A DNA stretch of 64,000 bases from Zhengitettix transpicula (Eukaryota; Arthropoda; Insecta; Orthoptera; Tetrigidae), in contig CM073592.1 of NCBI GenBank assembly GCA_037074705.1, positions 88,911,129-88,975,128 of the forward strand. The letters are read 5' to 3'. This document shows, in pieces, positions 11,841 through 23,027 of the stretch. Below the pieces are notes generated by a model. That model was not told the DNA's origin. It saw only the letters and a list, made by a program, of their open reading frames with translations, and did no database searches. The first letter of the stretch is position 1. Each line of letters begins with the position of its first letter. Position numbers and translations under genes: made by a program.

Positions 11841-11917
11841 TTGCCCCACGTTGTGGTGACATTTAATGTAAAAATCACAAATTTAAGTTAATTAATTTGC
11901 CCCACGTTGTGGTAGCC
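11841..11917 (-). other. Two tandem tRNA-Lys PBS-like blocks inside LTR B2
   Basis: TTGCCCCACGTTGTGGTGAC at 11841-11860 and TTGCCCCACGTTGTGGTAGC at 11897. On the minus strand each resembles the tRNA-Lys primer site TGGCGCCCAACGTGGGGC. A TGTAA(A/T)AATCA terminus copy lies at 11798, near 11868 and at 11923. Confidence 0.6.
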
Positions 11918-12041
11918 ATTTATGTAATAATCAAAATGATAGGCGTTAATTAAATTAAATAAATTATCAAAATGAACAAACAAAATAATTTATTATCAAA
12001 TTGTGGCTTCCAAACATTAGAAACAATTTCAATATCTCTTA

Positions 12042-12073
12042 TCTCATGCTCTACGGACTGAGCTAGCCGGGCC
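12042..12073 (-). other. tRNA-Lys 5'-half-like segment embedded in LTR B2
   Basis: The minus strand reads GCCCGGCTAGCTCAGTCCGT then AGAGCATGAGA. That is the first 31 nt of animal tRNA-Lys (acceptor 5' strand, D arm, start of the anticodon stem) with one substitution (GTCGG to GTCCG). It then returns to ordinary LTR sequence. No anticodon loop, T arm or 3' end follows, so this is not a tRNA gene. Sister copies have an ACC-like triplet at the same point. Confidence 0.65.
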
Positions 12074-12866
12074 TTCACTGGGTTTGATAATTAACAGAGT
12101 AAATGATTTAATGATCTGATTAACAATTCAGTTTAAAATTTACCTAAAAAAACAATAAGTTGATAACTGAAAGAAAGCTAAATGAAAAGCGAACGAAATG
12201 AAAGATGAACGAAATCTGACTGTTCCCATTTAGATAAATATTATTATTAAAGTTTTGTTACTCACATATTGTTCGACTGGTACCAGCATTCTTTAGTAGC
12301 TTCAAAAGTACACTATATTGCAAATTTTATTACCCTGATTCTAAATTTCCTCACAGATTCTACACATATGAAGTCGAAATGCAGCTCCCAGGAAAATCGG
12401 ATGATCCTCTCCTAATTGGTGAGCTATCGGATGTCGTTTTCCCTCAACGTGAAATTGTTCAAGTTTCTTTATAATGAAGCAACCCTTGATTCACCGTTGG
12501 CTAGTTGTTAGAAAATCTCACTGTCCAACTATCTGCTTGTTTACAGCAACTTACGATTTGCAGATTTTAGTCTTTTACTGAATTATTTATCAATTTGGAT
12601 TAAACTGCTAAGTATCTCGGTGAAGATTTGTTTTTAATGTATCTCTTCTCGTGGCTGATCGTAGACTTAACTTTTCTCTTTAGCTCCTTGCCGTAGACTG
12701 CAAACTAACTATACTTTTGCGCGCGTAATCGCATTCTGACTCCTCAACAAAAAAAAAACAGAGATAGCCGCTTATTGTTGCTTTTCTCGTTCTCACAGTT
12801 ACAATTAATTTATTCGCTAACAATTTAAATTATTTAAAAACAATTAATGGCTTAGTAATTGGAATT

Positions 12867-12869
<3 letters not shown>

Positions 12870-12903
<34 letters not shown>
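12870..12903. repeat. (TA)n microsatellite between two divergent LTRs
   Basis: An uninterrupted TA run that forms the target flank of both B2 and B3. Confidence 0.9.
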
Positions 12904-12906
<3 letters not shown>

Positions 12907-13857
12907 AGTAATTAGTAATTAATTCATTATTATAATTAGGAAGTGGATTGTAGAGGACTTATTATTGGATATAAAGCGGACACCGCAACAAGGCGGCAAC
13001 GCGAGACAAAGAATGTATTGTTGGAGTTAAGAGAGTGTACGCGCTCAAAATCTACGAGACGAAGTTAGTTAGTCGGACGGCGGACACAGTTGCAGGCAGA
13101 CATCAATTCAGAAAATTCATATTATTAAAAAGTTTTGTAGTTGGGCAGCGGACATAGAACAGTTCGAAAGCAATCTTCAGTCAGACAATGAACGGCGAGC
13201 AGATGCAAAAAGAACAGTCTGATAGCAGTGACAAACATTCTCTAAAATATTAAAAACAATCTTCAGTAGGGAAGGAGAGATTGAAATTAAAGTCGTAGTT
13301 GGTGGCAGAGCGGAAATTCAACCCGGAGAACCATAGACAAAATACAACTAAAACTACACGAGATCTGCAAATCCAGGTTGCAGTAAAGCTTCGAGAAACT
13401 ACGCCAATTAGGATGTGTTAAAATTTAAAGCCTGTGAATAATAGAATCAGTAATATCCTCAAATCGTGTGCACGAAAAACCAAAAACGAGACCTGGGCGG
13501 CCGTAAGTAGTAAACCATAAAATTGATTGTAAACCACTTTTAAAAGATATGTCAGATCGTTATTTAATTATTCACTTCGTTAATTATTTACTTCTTTAGT
13601 TATTTAGTTCTTTAATTTAAATTCAATCTTTAGTCTTATTTTCGTCCGCAACAAATTTCGTCGACGAATTAATTTACATAAAAAAGCTAAATGGAATTGA
13701 TTGTATAAAATTCACCCATTTATCAAACCCAGATAAAGACCCTGAGATCACAAATATTTTTGTGTTTTTAAAATTGTTAATAAAATTTGTGTGTAGTTTT
13801 TCATGTAATAGTTATTTTTATTCAGCCATCATTTGTAGTTTAAATTTGATTATTACA
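12904..13857 (+). mobile_element. Family B solo-LTR-like element B3
   Basis: About 954 bp, TGTAGTAATTAG...GATTATTACA. It contains the boxes GTAGAGGACTTATTATTGGA, GCGGACACCGCAACAA, ACGCGCTCAAAA, GACCTGGGCGGCCGTAAGTA, CGCAACAAATTTCGTCGACG and CAAACCCAGATAAAGACCCT, then AATAAAATTTGTGTG as a probable polyadenylation signal. Most of these recur in B7 and B9. Flanking ATAT on both sides fits a short target duplication. Confidence 0.68.
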
Positions 13858-15829
13858 ATATATTGTGGTAATTACTAATATGTAATTATTTAATAAACAA
13901 AAGTATACGATTTTTATTATAGGCGGCCTGAATATGAGGCCATTTCATTGTAGCTTATGGATTGTCTACAAGAATATGGAGCCTATAACGCTTGCTTGCT
14001 TGCTAGAGTTGCATTGTTTCCTCAGGCAGCACTAGGACGTACAGAACTTGAGATATTCAGAGTTTCTTAGACCAGGAAGGCGAAATGTGTGTTTTGTAGC
14101 GGTCGTATCCATAGTTCCTGGTACCATGATTGAGCAAGCGTGATTAGGCAGCAGAGACATATTATATTATTAAAGTCCCGGGTTTTTGAATTACAAGTCG
14201 ACAGTCTGAAGTATTTCGTCTTATGCCAGATCCATGCAATTACCAAAGTTTTAAAAAACAACGTCAACAGTTAAGAGCCGGAAGTGCTTTGTGTTTGAAA
14301 ATTAAATCATCCTTTAATTCATTGAAATATGGCCTTTCTGTGATGTGTTTAAAAAATCGAGTGAGATCGAGCCCAGACGAACAGCTAAGGGTAAAGTAAA
14401 CAAAAAAGGAATTTTATTAATTGTAAACCTAATGTGTAACTATATTTATCGTCAGATTTCGTATTTCAATAATTATTTAAGTCAGGAATATTTTGAATTG
14501 TAAGTTTTAACTGTCATTTTGTAATAATCTTTATTGGATAGGCGGCCCTGAAAATTAAGCCGTGGCACATTATCAACTTGTAAAATTTCAACTGAGATAC
14601 GCCTGCGGGGCCTCTAATTAAAGATAGTTATTTGAAATTTTGAGTAAAGATACGAAATAAAAATTTAAATTACAATAAACAAAATTTTATAAAATATTCT
14701 AACGAACAAAACTAAAGAAATCTGTCAGAACTATAGAAATATGGCGGTAAATGATATTTACGTAAAGGTTTCCAAAATTACGTTTCTACATACCGATTTT
14801 ATTCATAGCTGCTCTGGTACCCGTTTGTGCACGCGTGGTTATTTTAATTTTAAAGAAAAATATTTTATTTTCAGGCCATAGCACTGATTGCTATATAGTT
14901 TCACTTCAAAACATTTTCGGCGCCTTTCTACTTTACTACTTTACTTTACTTAACTTTACTGTCGTACGTATTGTCACACTCAGTTTTTCTGTAGAAAAAC
15001 CTTTAATACCTAAGATGATTATATTCAGCCTCTACTTTGCTGAATTCCTAATTATTTACGAAATTCCTCGGTTGGTCTCCAAGTATATTCATTTTATCAT
15101 TGACTAAAGTCCAAAGACCGACATCTCTACGAACATCAACGTTTATGCTCTCAAGACTACTCTCCTAAGGCTCCCAAAACACACTCGTCCGGCTCCCACA
15201 GCACACTGACTGTTTTCCCCCAAAGTTGTGTGTGCGCACGCTTTTCGACAATAATCCGTAGCAACCATTACAGACTACATTCTAGCGCCACACTAACTGT
15301 TCTTTACAATTCTCAGGCTTCAAATAATAATATAAAAGAAAAAAATGTTTTCTGAATATTCAGCGATTAATTCTCATTAAAACTGTTCTAGGGACTTAGT
15401 AACTCATACTTTTCGGATTATATAAAATTCAAAAATTATTTTTGTTAAATGCGTTTTGGTATTTTGATCAATAGTACTGTTATTTATTGGAGCACATTGC
15501 ATTTCGGGTTCATTTTGATTTTTGATGCTAAATTTGTGCCGTTTTTCAAATATAACTAGTCTTTTTAAACCTTTGGGAAACCTTAGTTAGGCTAACTTAG
15601 TTTGCCGCCGTTTTGAATGAAATGTTATTTGCAAGTATAACTTTCCGTCATACCAACAAGTCCCAAAATGTTGTAGCTATTCTGGTCATGATCAACCATT
15701 AAGAAGAAATGTAATTGACAGGTAGAATTATATTATATTATTAAATCATTTTCCAGAAGTATAAATACTATGATAAATATTCACTTATACTAGAAAGATT
15801 TGTTCCCGGATGTGAAAATTGTTACGTAC
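13858..15829. other. AT-rich stretch with a short repeated motif, no gene seen
   Basis: A further family B-like start (TGTGGTAATTACTAATATG) follows B3 at 13863. The motif AGGCGGCCTGAA...GAGGCC recurs as AGGCGGCCCTGAA...AAGCC near 14540. A 90-codon frame at 14835-15107 is hydrophobic and AT-driven and resembles nothing I recognise. Confidence 0.45.
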
Positions 15830-15975
15830 TGTCCATCCCCGCCGCTGTTGTGGTTTATCCCCCACAGTGTTTGTTTCCGGTTTGATAGGAACACATACAC
15901 ATATTTGGTCAAATTTTCTCCACGGGTTTAGATTTGTATGTGGAATATACATACATACATACAAACACACAGTCA
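15830..15975. repeat. Short dispersed repeat E, copy 1
   Basis: About 146 bp from GTCCATCCCC to ACACACAGTCA, including a (CATA)n run. It recurs almost unchanged at 17140-17291. ACGTAC on both sides (15824-15829, 15976-15981) may be a 6-bp target duplication. The family is unknown and no terminal inverted repeats are seen. Confidence 0.7.
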
Positions 15976-16103
15976 CGTACGATGTATAGAGCAGGTTTTT
16001 GAATTCATGAAGCCAATACTTCTATGTGGTGAATTTTTTTATAGATAAACAAAGAGATGTCGGGTAGCCGGACTCGAAGAAAAATACTTGTAGAGTCAAT
16101 AAC

Positions 16104-16511
16104 TTGTTAACTTATCGCTGCGCCTCTTGGTGTGAAAATGGAGCAGTATATGAAAGAATAAATTGGATGACTGGCCTGCGTGGAGGTGGATATTTGTATG
16201 ACGACATTTCTGCACGTGTAGGACATCATGATACAACAGAGATTACAGTTTGGACGCAGTGGGCCGAAGAAAATCGGGCATATCGATAATGCAACAGCGG
16301 ATCATGAACAGTGACGCCATCACGGGTTGACAGGAATCTCGTCTGCATGACGAATAGTTCAGTATCACCACACGTGGCGAAACAACGGTGGGGCTATGTA
16401 GCAGGTGTAACATGGACGACTTCTGCCGAGAGCCTATTGTTAAATCCTTTCCATAGATTTGCTTGCATCAAACCCTTCCCCTTGCCACGCATCACCTTTT
16501 TAAATGTGTAG
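16104..16511 (+). pseudogene. Tc1-like transposase relic, N-terminal DNA-binding part
   Basis: One frame with internal stops at about 16287 and 16305. Readable segments are ERINWMTGLRGGGYLYDDIS, ARVGHHDTTEITVWTQWAEE and, after the stops, TPSRVDRNLVCMTNSSVSPH then VAKQRWG. The pattern (GLR.aG..Y..Ia.RvGh...tV...W.qW.eE ... tt.r.DR.LV.m....s....a.rW) matches the paired helix-turn-helix region and linker of Tc1-family transposases. These are normally about 340 residues; the catalytic DDE domain is not present here. The relic is non-functional and lies between the two copies of repeat E. Confidence 0.72.
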
Positions 16512-17139
16512 AAATACAATCCCTGGCTTATATTATTTGTGATACATTATTTTTGTCACCGTATTGTTGAGAAAGATATTTTCTAATTTTTCTATGATGT
16601 TCGGTGACTCTGATGTGATTACATCTCAGATTTATCATTAACAGATGTGCCGACAAATTTCTTTTCAGTATTCTTATTAAATCATTTTCTAATAGTGGTT
16701 GTAATAACGGATTTGAATGCGATTTGAGCTTTTCGTGATGACCCACACTCTTTTAATCCATTTTTAAGTCATTGTGTATTTTCTCATTTGTTATGAGACC
16801 ATTAACGACGGCTCTTAATATTTTAGACTGGCATCTTTAGATTATTGCAGTATTTGACTTATTGGCACAATTCCATAGTTCTATCCCGTAGCTCCATAAA
16901 CGTCAAGTTAATGATTTCCATAACCCCGGATTCTACACCAATGTCTATTATTTTTGCGTTTTTTTTTATGTAAAGCCCTCCACCCCCACCCCTAAGAGTA
17001 AACTCCTCGCGTGTCGAAAAGTGTTGAAATTATACATAATTAATTTCGAATAAAACAGTATAATTCTCATTGAACCCGATATACATTTATTCACAATAAA
17101 TATCGGCCGGTTTAGCATGTCTGAAAATTATAACCTCTG
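16512..17139. other. AT-rich spacer, no gene seen
   Basis: No recognisable domain or repeat; a C-rich patch lies at about 16978-16995. Confidence 0.45.
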
Positions 17140-17291
17140 TCCATCCCCGGCGCTGTTGTGGTTTAACCCCCACAGTGTTTGTTTCCGGTTTGATAGGAAC
17201 ACATGCACGTATTTGGTCAAATTTTCTCCACGGGTTTAGATTTGTATGTGGAATATACATACATTCATACATACATACAAACACACAGTCA
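17140..17291. repeat. Short dispersed repeat E, copy 2
   Basis: Direct-orientation copy of 15830-15975 with a slightly longer (CATA)n tract. Confidence 0.7.
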
Positions 17292-17349
17292 ATTTTATTT
17301 TTTAGATAGATGTAGTAACGTCAACCATATTATTTCGTAACAGGAAGTA

Positions 17350-17850
17350 GGAAGGTCTGTGAGGGCTATTCGCTCGCAGGCAGTACCTGCGAGGGATAAT
17401 CTCTCGCAGGCAGAACCTAGTAGGAGAGACACGAATGGGCTACCTTTTGGGATGCCTTTTCCTCTCCGTTTTTGAACTAAGGTTCTCACAAGCCGAGGCA
17501 CCTCGGCCTGATTTGAGAGGTGAATGTTCCGGGGTCACATGCTTACGGTAAGAGTTCTTCCCTGTTCCCATTGGAACAGTCGGCCAGCTGCCTCCTAAAC
17601 TGGTCGAGGAACGGAGAAGGGAATGTTGCGTCCCCACAGCTAACTCTTCTCCCGCTATCGGAAGGGCGTGGGACAAGTATCCAATGCCCGACCTACCTGA
17701 TGCAGGTTTTTCTAGGGTTTTCCCTGCTTTACTTTTAGGCGAATGCCGGCTAGGATCCATAAACTATAATCCTTGGCTACCTTCCTCTACCCCTCCACAT
17801 CCCCCCTTTCAAACCCCTTGTGGATTACCCTCATGTAGCCTGTTACCCCC
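17350..17850 (+). repeat. Family A SINE-like retroposon, copy 4
   Basis: Nearly full length, with both head palindromes (TGTGAGGGCTATTCGCTCGC and CCTGCGAGGGATAATCTCTC), the central block, and the tail ending GTAGCCTGTTACCCCC. The A-tail has been lost. An internal minus-strand frame (17440-17760) is a by-product of the repeat. Confidence 0.85.
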
Positions 17851-19127
17851 GTTTCAAAGGAAACGGAATTCTTACATTCATTTGGTAATGACTGAACGAC
17901 TCTCTGAATGTATTTAATTGACCTTTCATATTGGTTCTTCTAGCCATGTTTTCCGGATATCCTTTTAACTCATTGGTTTAGTGTTACACCAAAATATTTA
18001 ACTTATATCATACTGTGTATATAATAATAATATTAGGCATTTTTCTCCTACGTGTTTGTGTGTCGTCTTCTATTCCACGGTATTCCAACACTTGTATTGC
18101 CTATTGAGTTATATTACATTACTTGTTTAGGAATTCACTGTAGCCGCTTACGATGTCTATATTTTTAATGTTATACACGCGAAACTTCCATTGTAAGTGT
18201 AACCAACCTATTAGTGTGACGGGAAATGATTTTTAGGATTATTCTACAAAACTGTGTGCATGTAGAAGAGAAAGTAACATAGCTGTGTAAAGCCAGAGAT
18301 TTGGTAGAACGAAACAAAAGTACTAAATGCGTTCCGAAATAACAGAAGAAGCTTCAAAGCTCAGCCATGTAGGCCATGAAATTGAATTTTTCAGAATGGA
18401 AAAATTTGATAAGATTTTTTTCATCCTGATACTTTAGTACTAAATGAGTTTTATTTTAGCTTAGCTCTTTTGCTTTGCTCGCGTTTATCCTGTGGGAGGG
18501 TAAAGCTCAACCTGGATCCTGCTAAACGTTCGCACTCACACGTTTAACACACGGGCCCCTACGCAGGCCATATTGAACCCTTATATCCCCTTCCATTTCC
18601 GTCTGTCGAATCACAACCTTGTTTTCAGCGCCACGTTCCGTTTTATCCTCCAGCCCTGGCATTTCTCCACGGAGTAATTCTATAGAGGCCACGCTCTCAA
18701 AGGCCGTGGCGTGTTTTCGCATTTAGTTTTATTTCCTCCATTCCCCGCTCCCCTGGCCAGAAGAGGTATCGATAAATATCTCTGAGTAATTTAGTTCTGA
18801 TGAGCATTTGAACATAACTCTATTTCCTTCTAGTCGTGTTTATTTCGTAATACATAAAATGTTGTTACTGCGGCGTGTGCTACTAGATTGCTGATTTTTA
18901 GTGTACAGTGAACGTTTTATTTCTAGTTCTCTGAAGTAAAATATATGTATTTATAAAATGTTGTTATACATAAAAAAATTGGAAATTTTTTTCAGAATGG
19001 TTATTATTATTAGCTTATAGTCGCGTCAACTAGCAAGTTATTGGCGACCCTCTAATGGGGATTACATCATTGGGCTGCTGAGTATGTTAAATGTTCTGAA
19101 TATTCTACTTTTAATAACTCAATTTAT

Positions 19128-19175
<48 letters not shown>

Positions 19176-19747
19176 AGTGAATAAATCTTATGTAACTTAT
19201 AGTGATAATATCAGGACTGGATACTGAAAACAAAACTTGTTCTAATAAATAAACGTTCGTTTATAAGTAAAGACCTCTTCAGTGTTACTGTTTTAAATAA
19301 AAAAATGGCGAGGAGGTTACTGATTTTTGATCACACAAATGTTTAATACTAAATTATTTATTTATTTTTAGGGTCATTTACACACATTTATTTAAACCAG
19401 GGACATTTACTTTCACTCAGGGCATTTACATGAGACTCAAATTACGAAATGACATCAAAGTGTCATGACTTGTGGGCGTCGTGTAGAAGCTGGTTTCAGT
19501 TCGTTAATACGCACACAGCTGTTTTGTTGTTATCTGCGTTGAGAACCATCCTCTGGCGGCAGGTAGACGACGACTGCGCGGTAATTTTCCGTGTATTTCG
19601 ATATATTTCCCGGACGTTTGGCGCTAAATTGCTCGGATCTCGGGGTGACTTTTCCTTTTGGTGGTGTCCAGGGCCCGTATGATGAGCAAAATGTATTTCT
19701 GTCGTAAAAGTTTAACAGCCTCCGTAGATACTACATCTGACTGCTCC
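17851..19747. other. Spacer with two modest GC-richer patches, no gene seen
   Basis: Patches at about 18490-18760 and 19440-19690 are more GC-rich than their surroundings, but their frames (66 and 77 codons) show no known motif. They could be old repeat fragments or parts of unrecognised exons. Confidence 0.4.
19130..19173. repeat. (AT)n microsatellite
   Basis: An uninterrupted AT run of about 44 bp, not flanked by a family B element. Confidence 0.9.
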
Positions 19748-19967
19748 CTACAGACCTTGGGCATACGGTAATAGATGTCAGCTATTCACATTGGAGCAGT
19801 CGGCCAGCTGTCTCCTAAACTGGTCGAGGCACCTAGAAGGGAATTCTGCGACCACACATAAAACCCCTCTCCTGCCATCGGAAGGGCGTGGGACAAGTAT
19901 CCAATGCTCGACGTACCTGATGCAGGTTTTTTATGGTTTATCCTGCATCACTTTAAGGCGAATTTCC
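19748..19967 (+). repeat. Family A SINE-like retroposon, copy 5 (internal fragment)
   Basis: Covers only the central block, from CAGACCTTGGGCATACGGTA to GCATCACTTTAAGGCGAAT. Head and tail are both missing. Confidence 0.8.
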
Positions 19968-20250
19968 ATCCTAAACAACGTTTCAGGGAACTACTTTTAG
20001 AACAAATTCATCGGGAAAACTATCACACTAATTTTCAATTTTTTTATTAAATGCAACCATAATTTTAATGAACCGTATAAAGGTTAACTGTCATTTACAA
20101 AGTGAGGCTTGACAGGACGAGAGATCGCTGACAGGAACAACAATGCTGTTTTAAAAGCAAAGAGCAAGCCACCAGTGGTGCTCATAGTTCCTACATCATC
20201 TGGGAATATTATATTCGAATACTGCATCTTGGTATAAATATGACTCTGAA

Positions 20251-20794
20251 TCCTGCGAGGGCTATTCTCTCGCAGGCAGTACCTGCGAGGGATATTCTCT
20301 CGCAGGTAGAACCTTGTAGGAGAGATACGAAAGGGCTACCTCTGGGGATGCCTTTTCCTCTCCGTTTTTGAACTAAGGTTCCCACAAGCCGAGGCACCTC
20401 GGCCTGTTTTGAGAGGTGTATGTTCCGGGGTCTCAGACCTTGGGCATACGGTAAGAGTTGTCCGCTATTCCCATTGGAACAGTCGACCAGCTGCCTCCTA
20501 AACTGGTCGGGGTATGGAGAAGGAAATGCTGCGTCCCCACAGAAAACTCTTCTCCCGCTATCGGTAGGGTGTAGGTCAAGTATCCAATGCTCGACGTACC
20601 TAATGCAGGTTTTCTAGGGTTTATCCTGCATCACTTTAAGGCGAATGCCGGGTAGGATCCTTAAAATTTAGCCCGGAGGCTCTTGTTAACCCTTGGATTC
20701 CTTCATCCACCCTCCCGCATCCCCCCTTTCAAATCCCTTCGTATGCTATTAAAGGGGAGCGACACCTCGTGGAATACCCTCACATAGCCTGCCT
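20251..20794 (+). repeat. Family A SINE-like retroposon, copy 6
   Basis: A full-length head with two clean palindromes (CCTGCGAGGGCTATTCTCTC + GCAGG, then CCTGCGAGGGATATTCTCTC + GCAGG), the central block, and the tail motif ACATAGCCTGCC. The A-tail is not recognisable. Confidence 0.85.
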
Positions 20795-21486
20795 TACGTT
20801 CATCTGTCCTCTCCAAGAGGTTCCGTCAAACTGTCCTCTCCAAGATCATCTTTCGAACTTTCCTTTGGAAAACCTCGTCCACCTCCCAGTTGGACGTTTT
20901 CTTCAAGTCACCTGATCGTCTTCCGCCAATCACTTTTGATTTCGCATTTCTGCGGAGGCCAGGTTTCAATAGTGGAGGGAAATTTTGTGGGCGTTGTTGG
21001 CCGTCCGTCCCAACTTTCCCAGGGACTCTGCTAATCCGTTACCCGACTCGGAGGCGTCATATTTTATGGCCGGGCATTCCAAAATCTCTTCTTGGTGATA
21101 TCCGTTGTTTCCCTCCATTAACTTAACCAATTAAATATCTTATTAAATTGTTGAAGTACTTTCGTGCTACAATATATTATTTAGAAAAAATTATTTTCGT
21201 CAAAACAGAGTTAAGAGTTATATATTTTTTGACTACTATATGTATTTAGGTAAATAGAGATAAATATCTAGAGCTGTTCTTCTTTTTAATAATAAATTGA
21301 GCTTATTATGTGACTACCTTTATCTCTAACTTTATTTACCGTTGAAATTATTTGATATATAATCAATACTTTGATGCATTTATTGAATTTTCTCACTATA
21401 CATTGTAAATAATTTTACTTTTTATTATTTATTTTTTTTAATTTTTTAAAATTTATTTAAATTTTATTTTATTTTTTTTATTTTCA
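20795..21486. other. GC-richer segment then AT-rich spacer, no gene identified
   Basis: CTGTCCTCTCCAAGA occurs twice within 20815-20845. The segment 20880-21125 has a 78-codon plus-strand frame with no family resemblance that I can see. From 21126 to 21486 the sequence is AT-rich and repeats AATTTTATTT-like words. Confidence 0.4.
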
Positions 21487-22000
21487 TTTTTTTTGGGTAG
21501 ACAGGCTATGTATGGGGTAATCCACATAGTGGCAAAGCCCCTCTTATAGCATAGGAAAGGGATTTGAAATGGGCTATGCGGAAGGGTGGAGGAAGGTAAT
21601 TAGGGCCCTAGGGCTATGGTTTAAGGATCCTACCCGGCATTCGCCTAAAAGAAATGCAGGACAAGCCCTAGGAAAACCTTCATCAGGTAGGTCGGGCATT
21701 GGGTACTTGTCCCACGCCCTTCCGATGGTGGTGTTCCGTACCTCGACCAGTTTAGGAGGCAGCTGGCCGACTATTCCAATGGGAATAGCGAACAACTCTT
21801 ACCGTATATCCAAGTTCTGTGACCCCGGAACATACACCTCACAGAACAGGCCGAGGTGCCTCGGCTTGTGGGAACCTTAGTTCAAAAACGGAGAGGAAAA
21901 GGCATCCCCATAGGTAGCCCCATCGTATCTCTCCTACAAGGTTTTGCCTGCGAGAGAACATACCTCGCAGGTTACCTGCGAGAGGAACCTCTCACAGGCT
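21487..22000 (-). repeat. Family A SINE-like retroposon, copy 7a (variant tail)
   Basis: The tail end reads TTTTGGGTAGACAGGCTATG, the second tail subtype, unlike AGGGCAACAGGCTACATG. The rest is the standard central block and head palindromes. A possible degenerate AAATTTTAxTTTA duplication is present on both sides, but the AT-rich context makes it uncertain. Confidence 0.83.
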
Positions 22001-22050
22001 ACGGTTCAAATTTTACTTTAAATGGGATTGTTTTTATAATTGATTTATTG

Positions 22051-22618
22051 TGGCGAAACACTGCGAGAGGTTTCCCTCGCAGGTAACCTGCGAGGGATGT
22101 TCTCTCGCATGCAAAACCTTGTGGGAGAGATACGAAGGGGCTACTTTTGGGGATGCCTGTTCCGCTCCGTTTTAGAACTAAGGTTCCCACAAGCCGAGGC
22201 ACCTCGGCCTATTCTGAGAGGTGTATGTTACGGGGTCACAGACCTTGGGCATACAGTAAGAGTTGTCCGCTATTCTCATTGGAATAGTCGGCCAGCTGCC
22301 TCTTAAACTGGTCGAGGCACGGCGAGGGGAAAGCTGCGACCCTCTCTACCACCATCGTAAGGGCGTGGGACAAGTACGCAATTCCCGACCTACCTGATGC
22401 AGGTTTTTCTAGGGTTTTCCCTGCATTTCTTAAGGCGAATGCCGGCTAGGATCCTTAAACCATAGCCCGGGGGCCCTAGTTAACCCTTGGTTACCTTCCT
22501 CTACCCTTCCGCATCCCCCCATTCAAATACCTTCCTATGCTATGAAAGGGGTGTTGCCCAACGTGGATTACCCTCATGTAGCCTGTTGCCCTAAAAAATA
22601 AAATTTAAAAAAACAACC
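22051..22618 (+). repeat. Family A SINE-like retroposon, copy 7b
   Basis: Head to head with copy 7a across a short unique spacer. It ends GTAGCCTGTTGCCCTAAAAA with an extended A-rich tail. TGATTTATTG occurs just before the head (22041-22050) and just after the tail (22619-22628) as a 10-bp target duplication. Confidence 0.85.
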
Positions 22619-22959
22619 TGATTTATTGCAATTCTTGCTAAGTGTTAATATGTTCCTTTTAAAAAATAAAACAGAACTGATTTTCTTCGGGGTCTTGTGG
22701 GCTCACTTTTCTTGATATCGGCGAAGGGCAGACTTTTTGTTTTGGTTGTCAGAAACAAGGAGTGTTCAAAACTCCCTCTGGGTGCATTATTTAATACTGG
22801 ATATTTAAAAAAACTCAAAATTATCACTGCACAATTTCTATCACTCTCACTGATGCTTAATAAGATTTACTTGCTTTCTTCAAATAGTTGTTAACCGTCA
22901 ACTTTTTTTAACTTTTTGCACGTAGCGTGTTCATGTGTGTGTCTCTTGTTTCTGAAAGC

Positions 22960-22962
<3 letters not shown>
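22619..22962. other. AT-rich spacer, no gene seen
   Basis: Frames of 60-65 codons overlap on both strands, with no recognisable motif. Confidence 0.45.
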
Positions 22963-23017
<55 letters not shown>

Positions 23018-23027
23018 GTATATATAT
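22963..23027. repeat. (TA)n/(TATG)n microsatellite
   Basis: A TA run grading into TATG repeats, forming the left flank of LTR B4. Confidence 0.9.

Larger units (their letters stand above)
11798..12869 (-). mobile_element. Family B solo-LTR-like element B2 (tandem PBS, tRNA-Lys insert)
   Basis: About 1.07 kb bounded by TGTAATAATC...GGAATTACA inside TA repeats. Its left end (the 3' end in sense) holds three copies of the LTR terminus, separated by two primer-binding-site-like blocks at 11841-11860 and 11897-11917. It also contains a 32-bp tRNA-Lys-like segment at 12042-12073 that other copies lack. The remainder matches B8 (42687-43657) closely, including the TCACAGATTCTACACATATG block. Confidence 0.68.

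Noticed and set aside
12042..12073. A functional tRNA-Lys gene
   Set aside because: Only the 5' half is present; there is no anticodon loop, T arm or 3' end, and it is embedded in an LTR.
14835..15107. 90-codon hydrophobic frame as a membrane protein
   Set aside because: The hydrophobic composition follows from T-rich DNA; there is no start context, homology or neighbouring signal.
17440..17760. 106-codon minus-strand frame as a gene
   Set aside because: It lies wholly inside a family A copy and recurs in other copies at equivalent positions.
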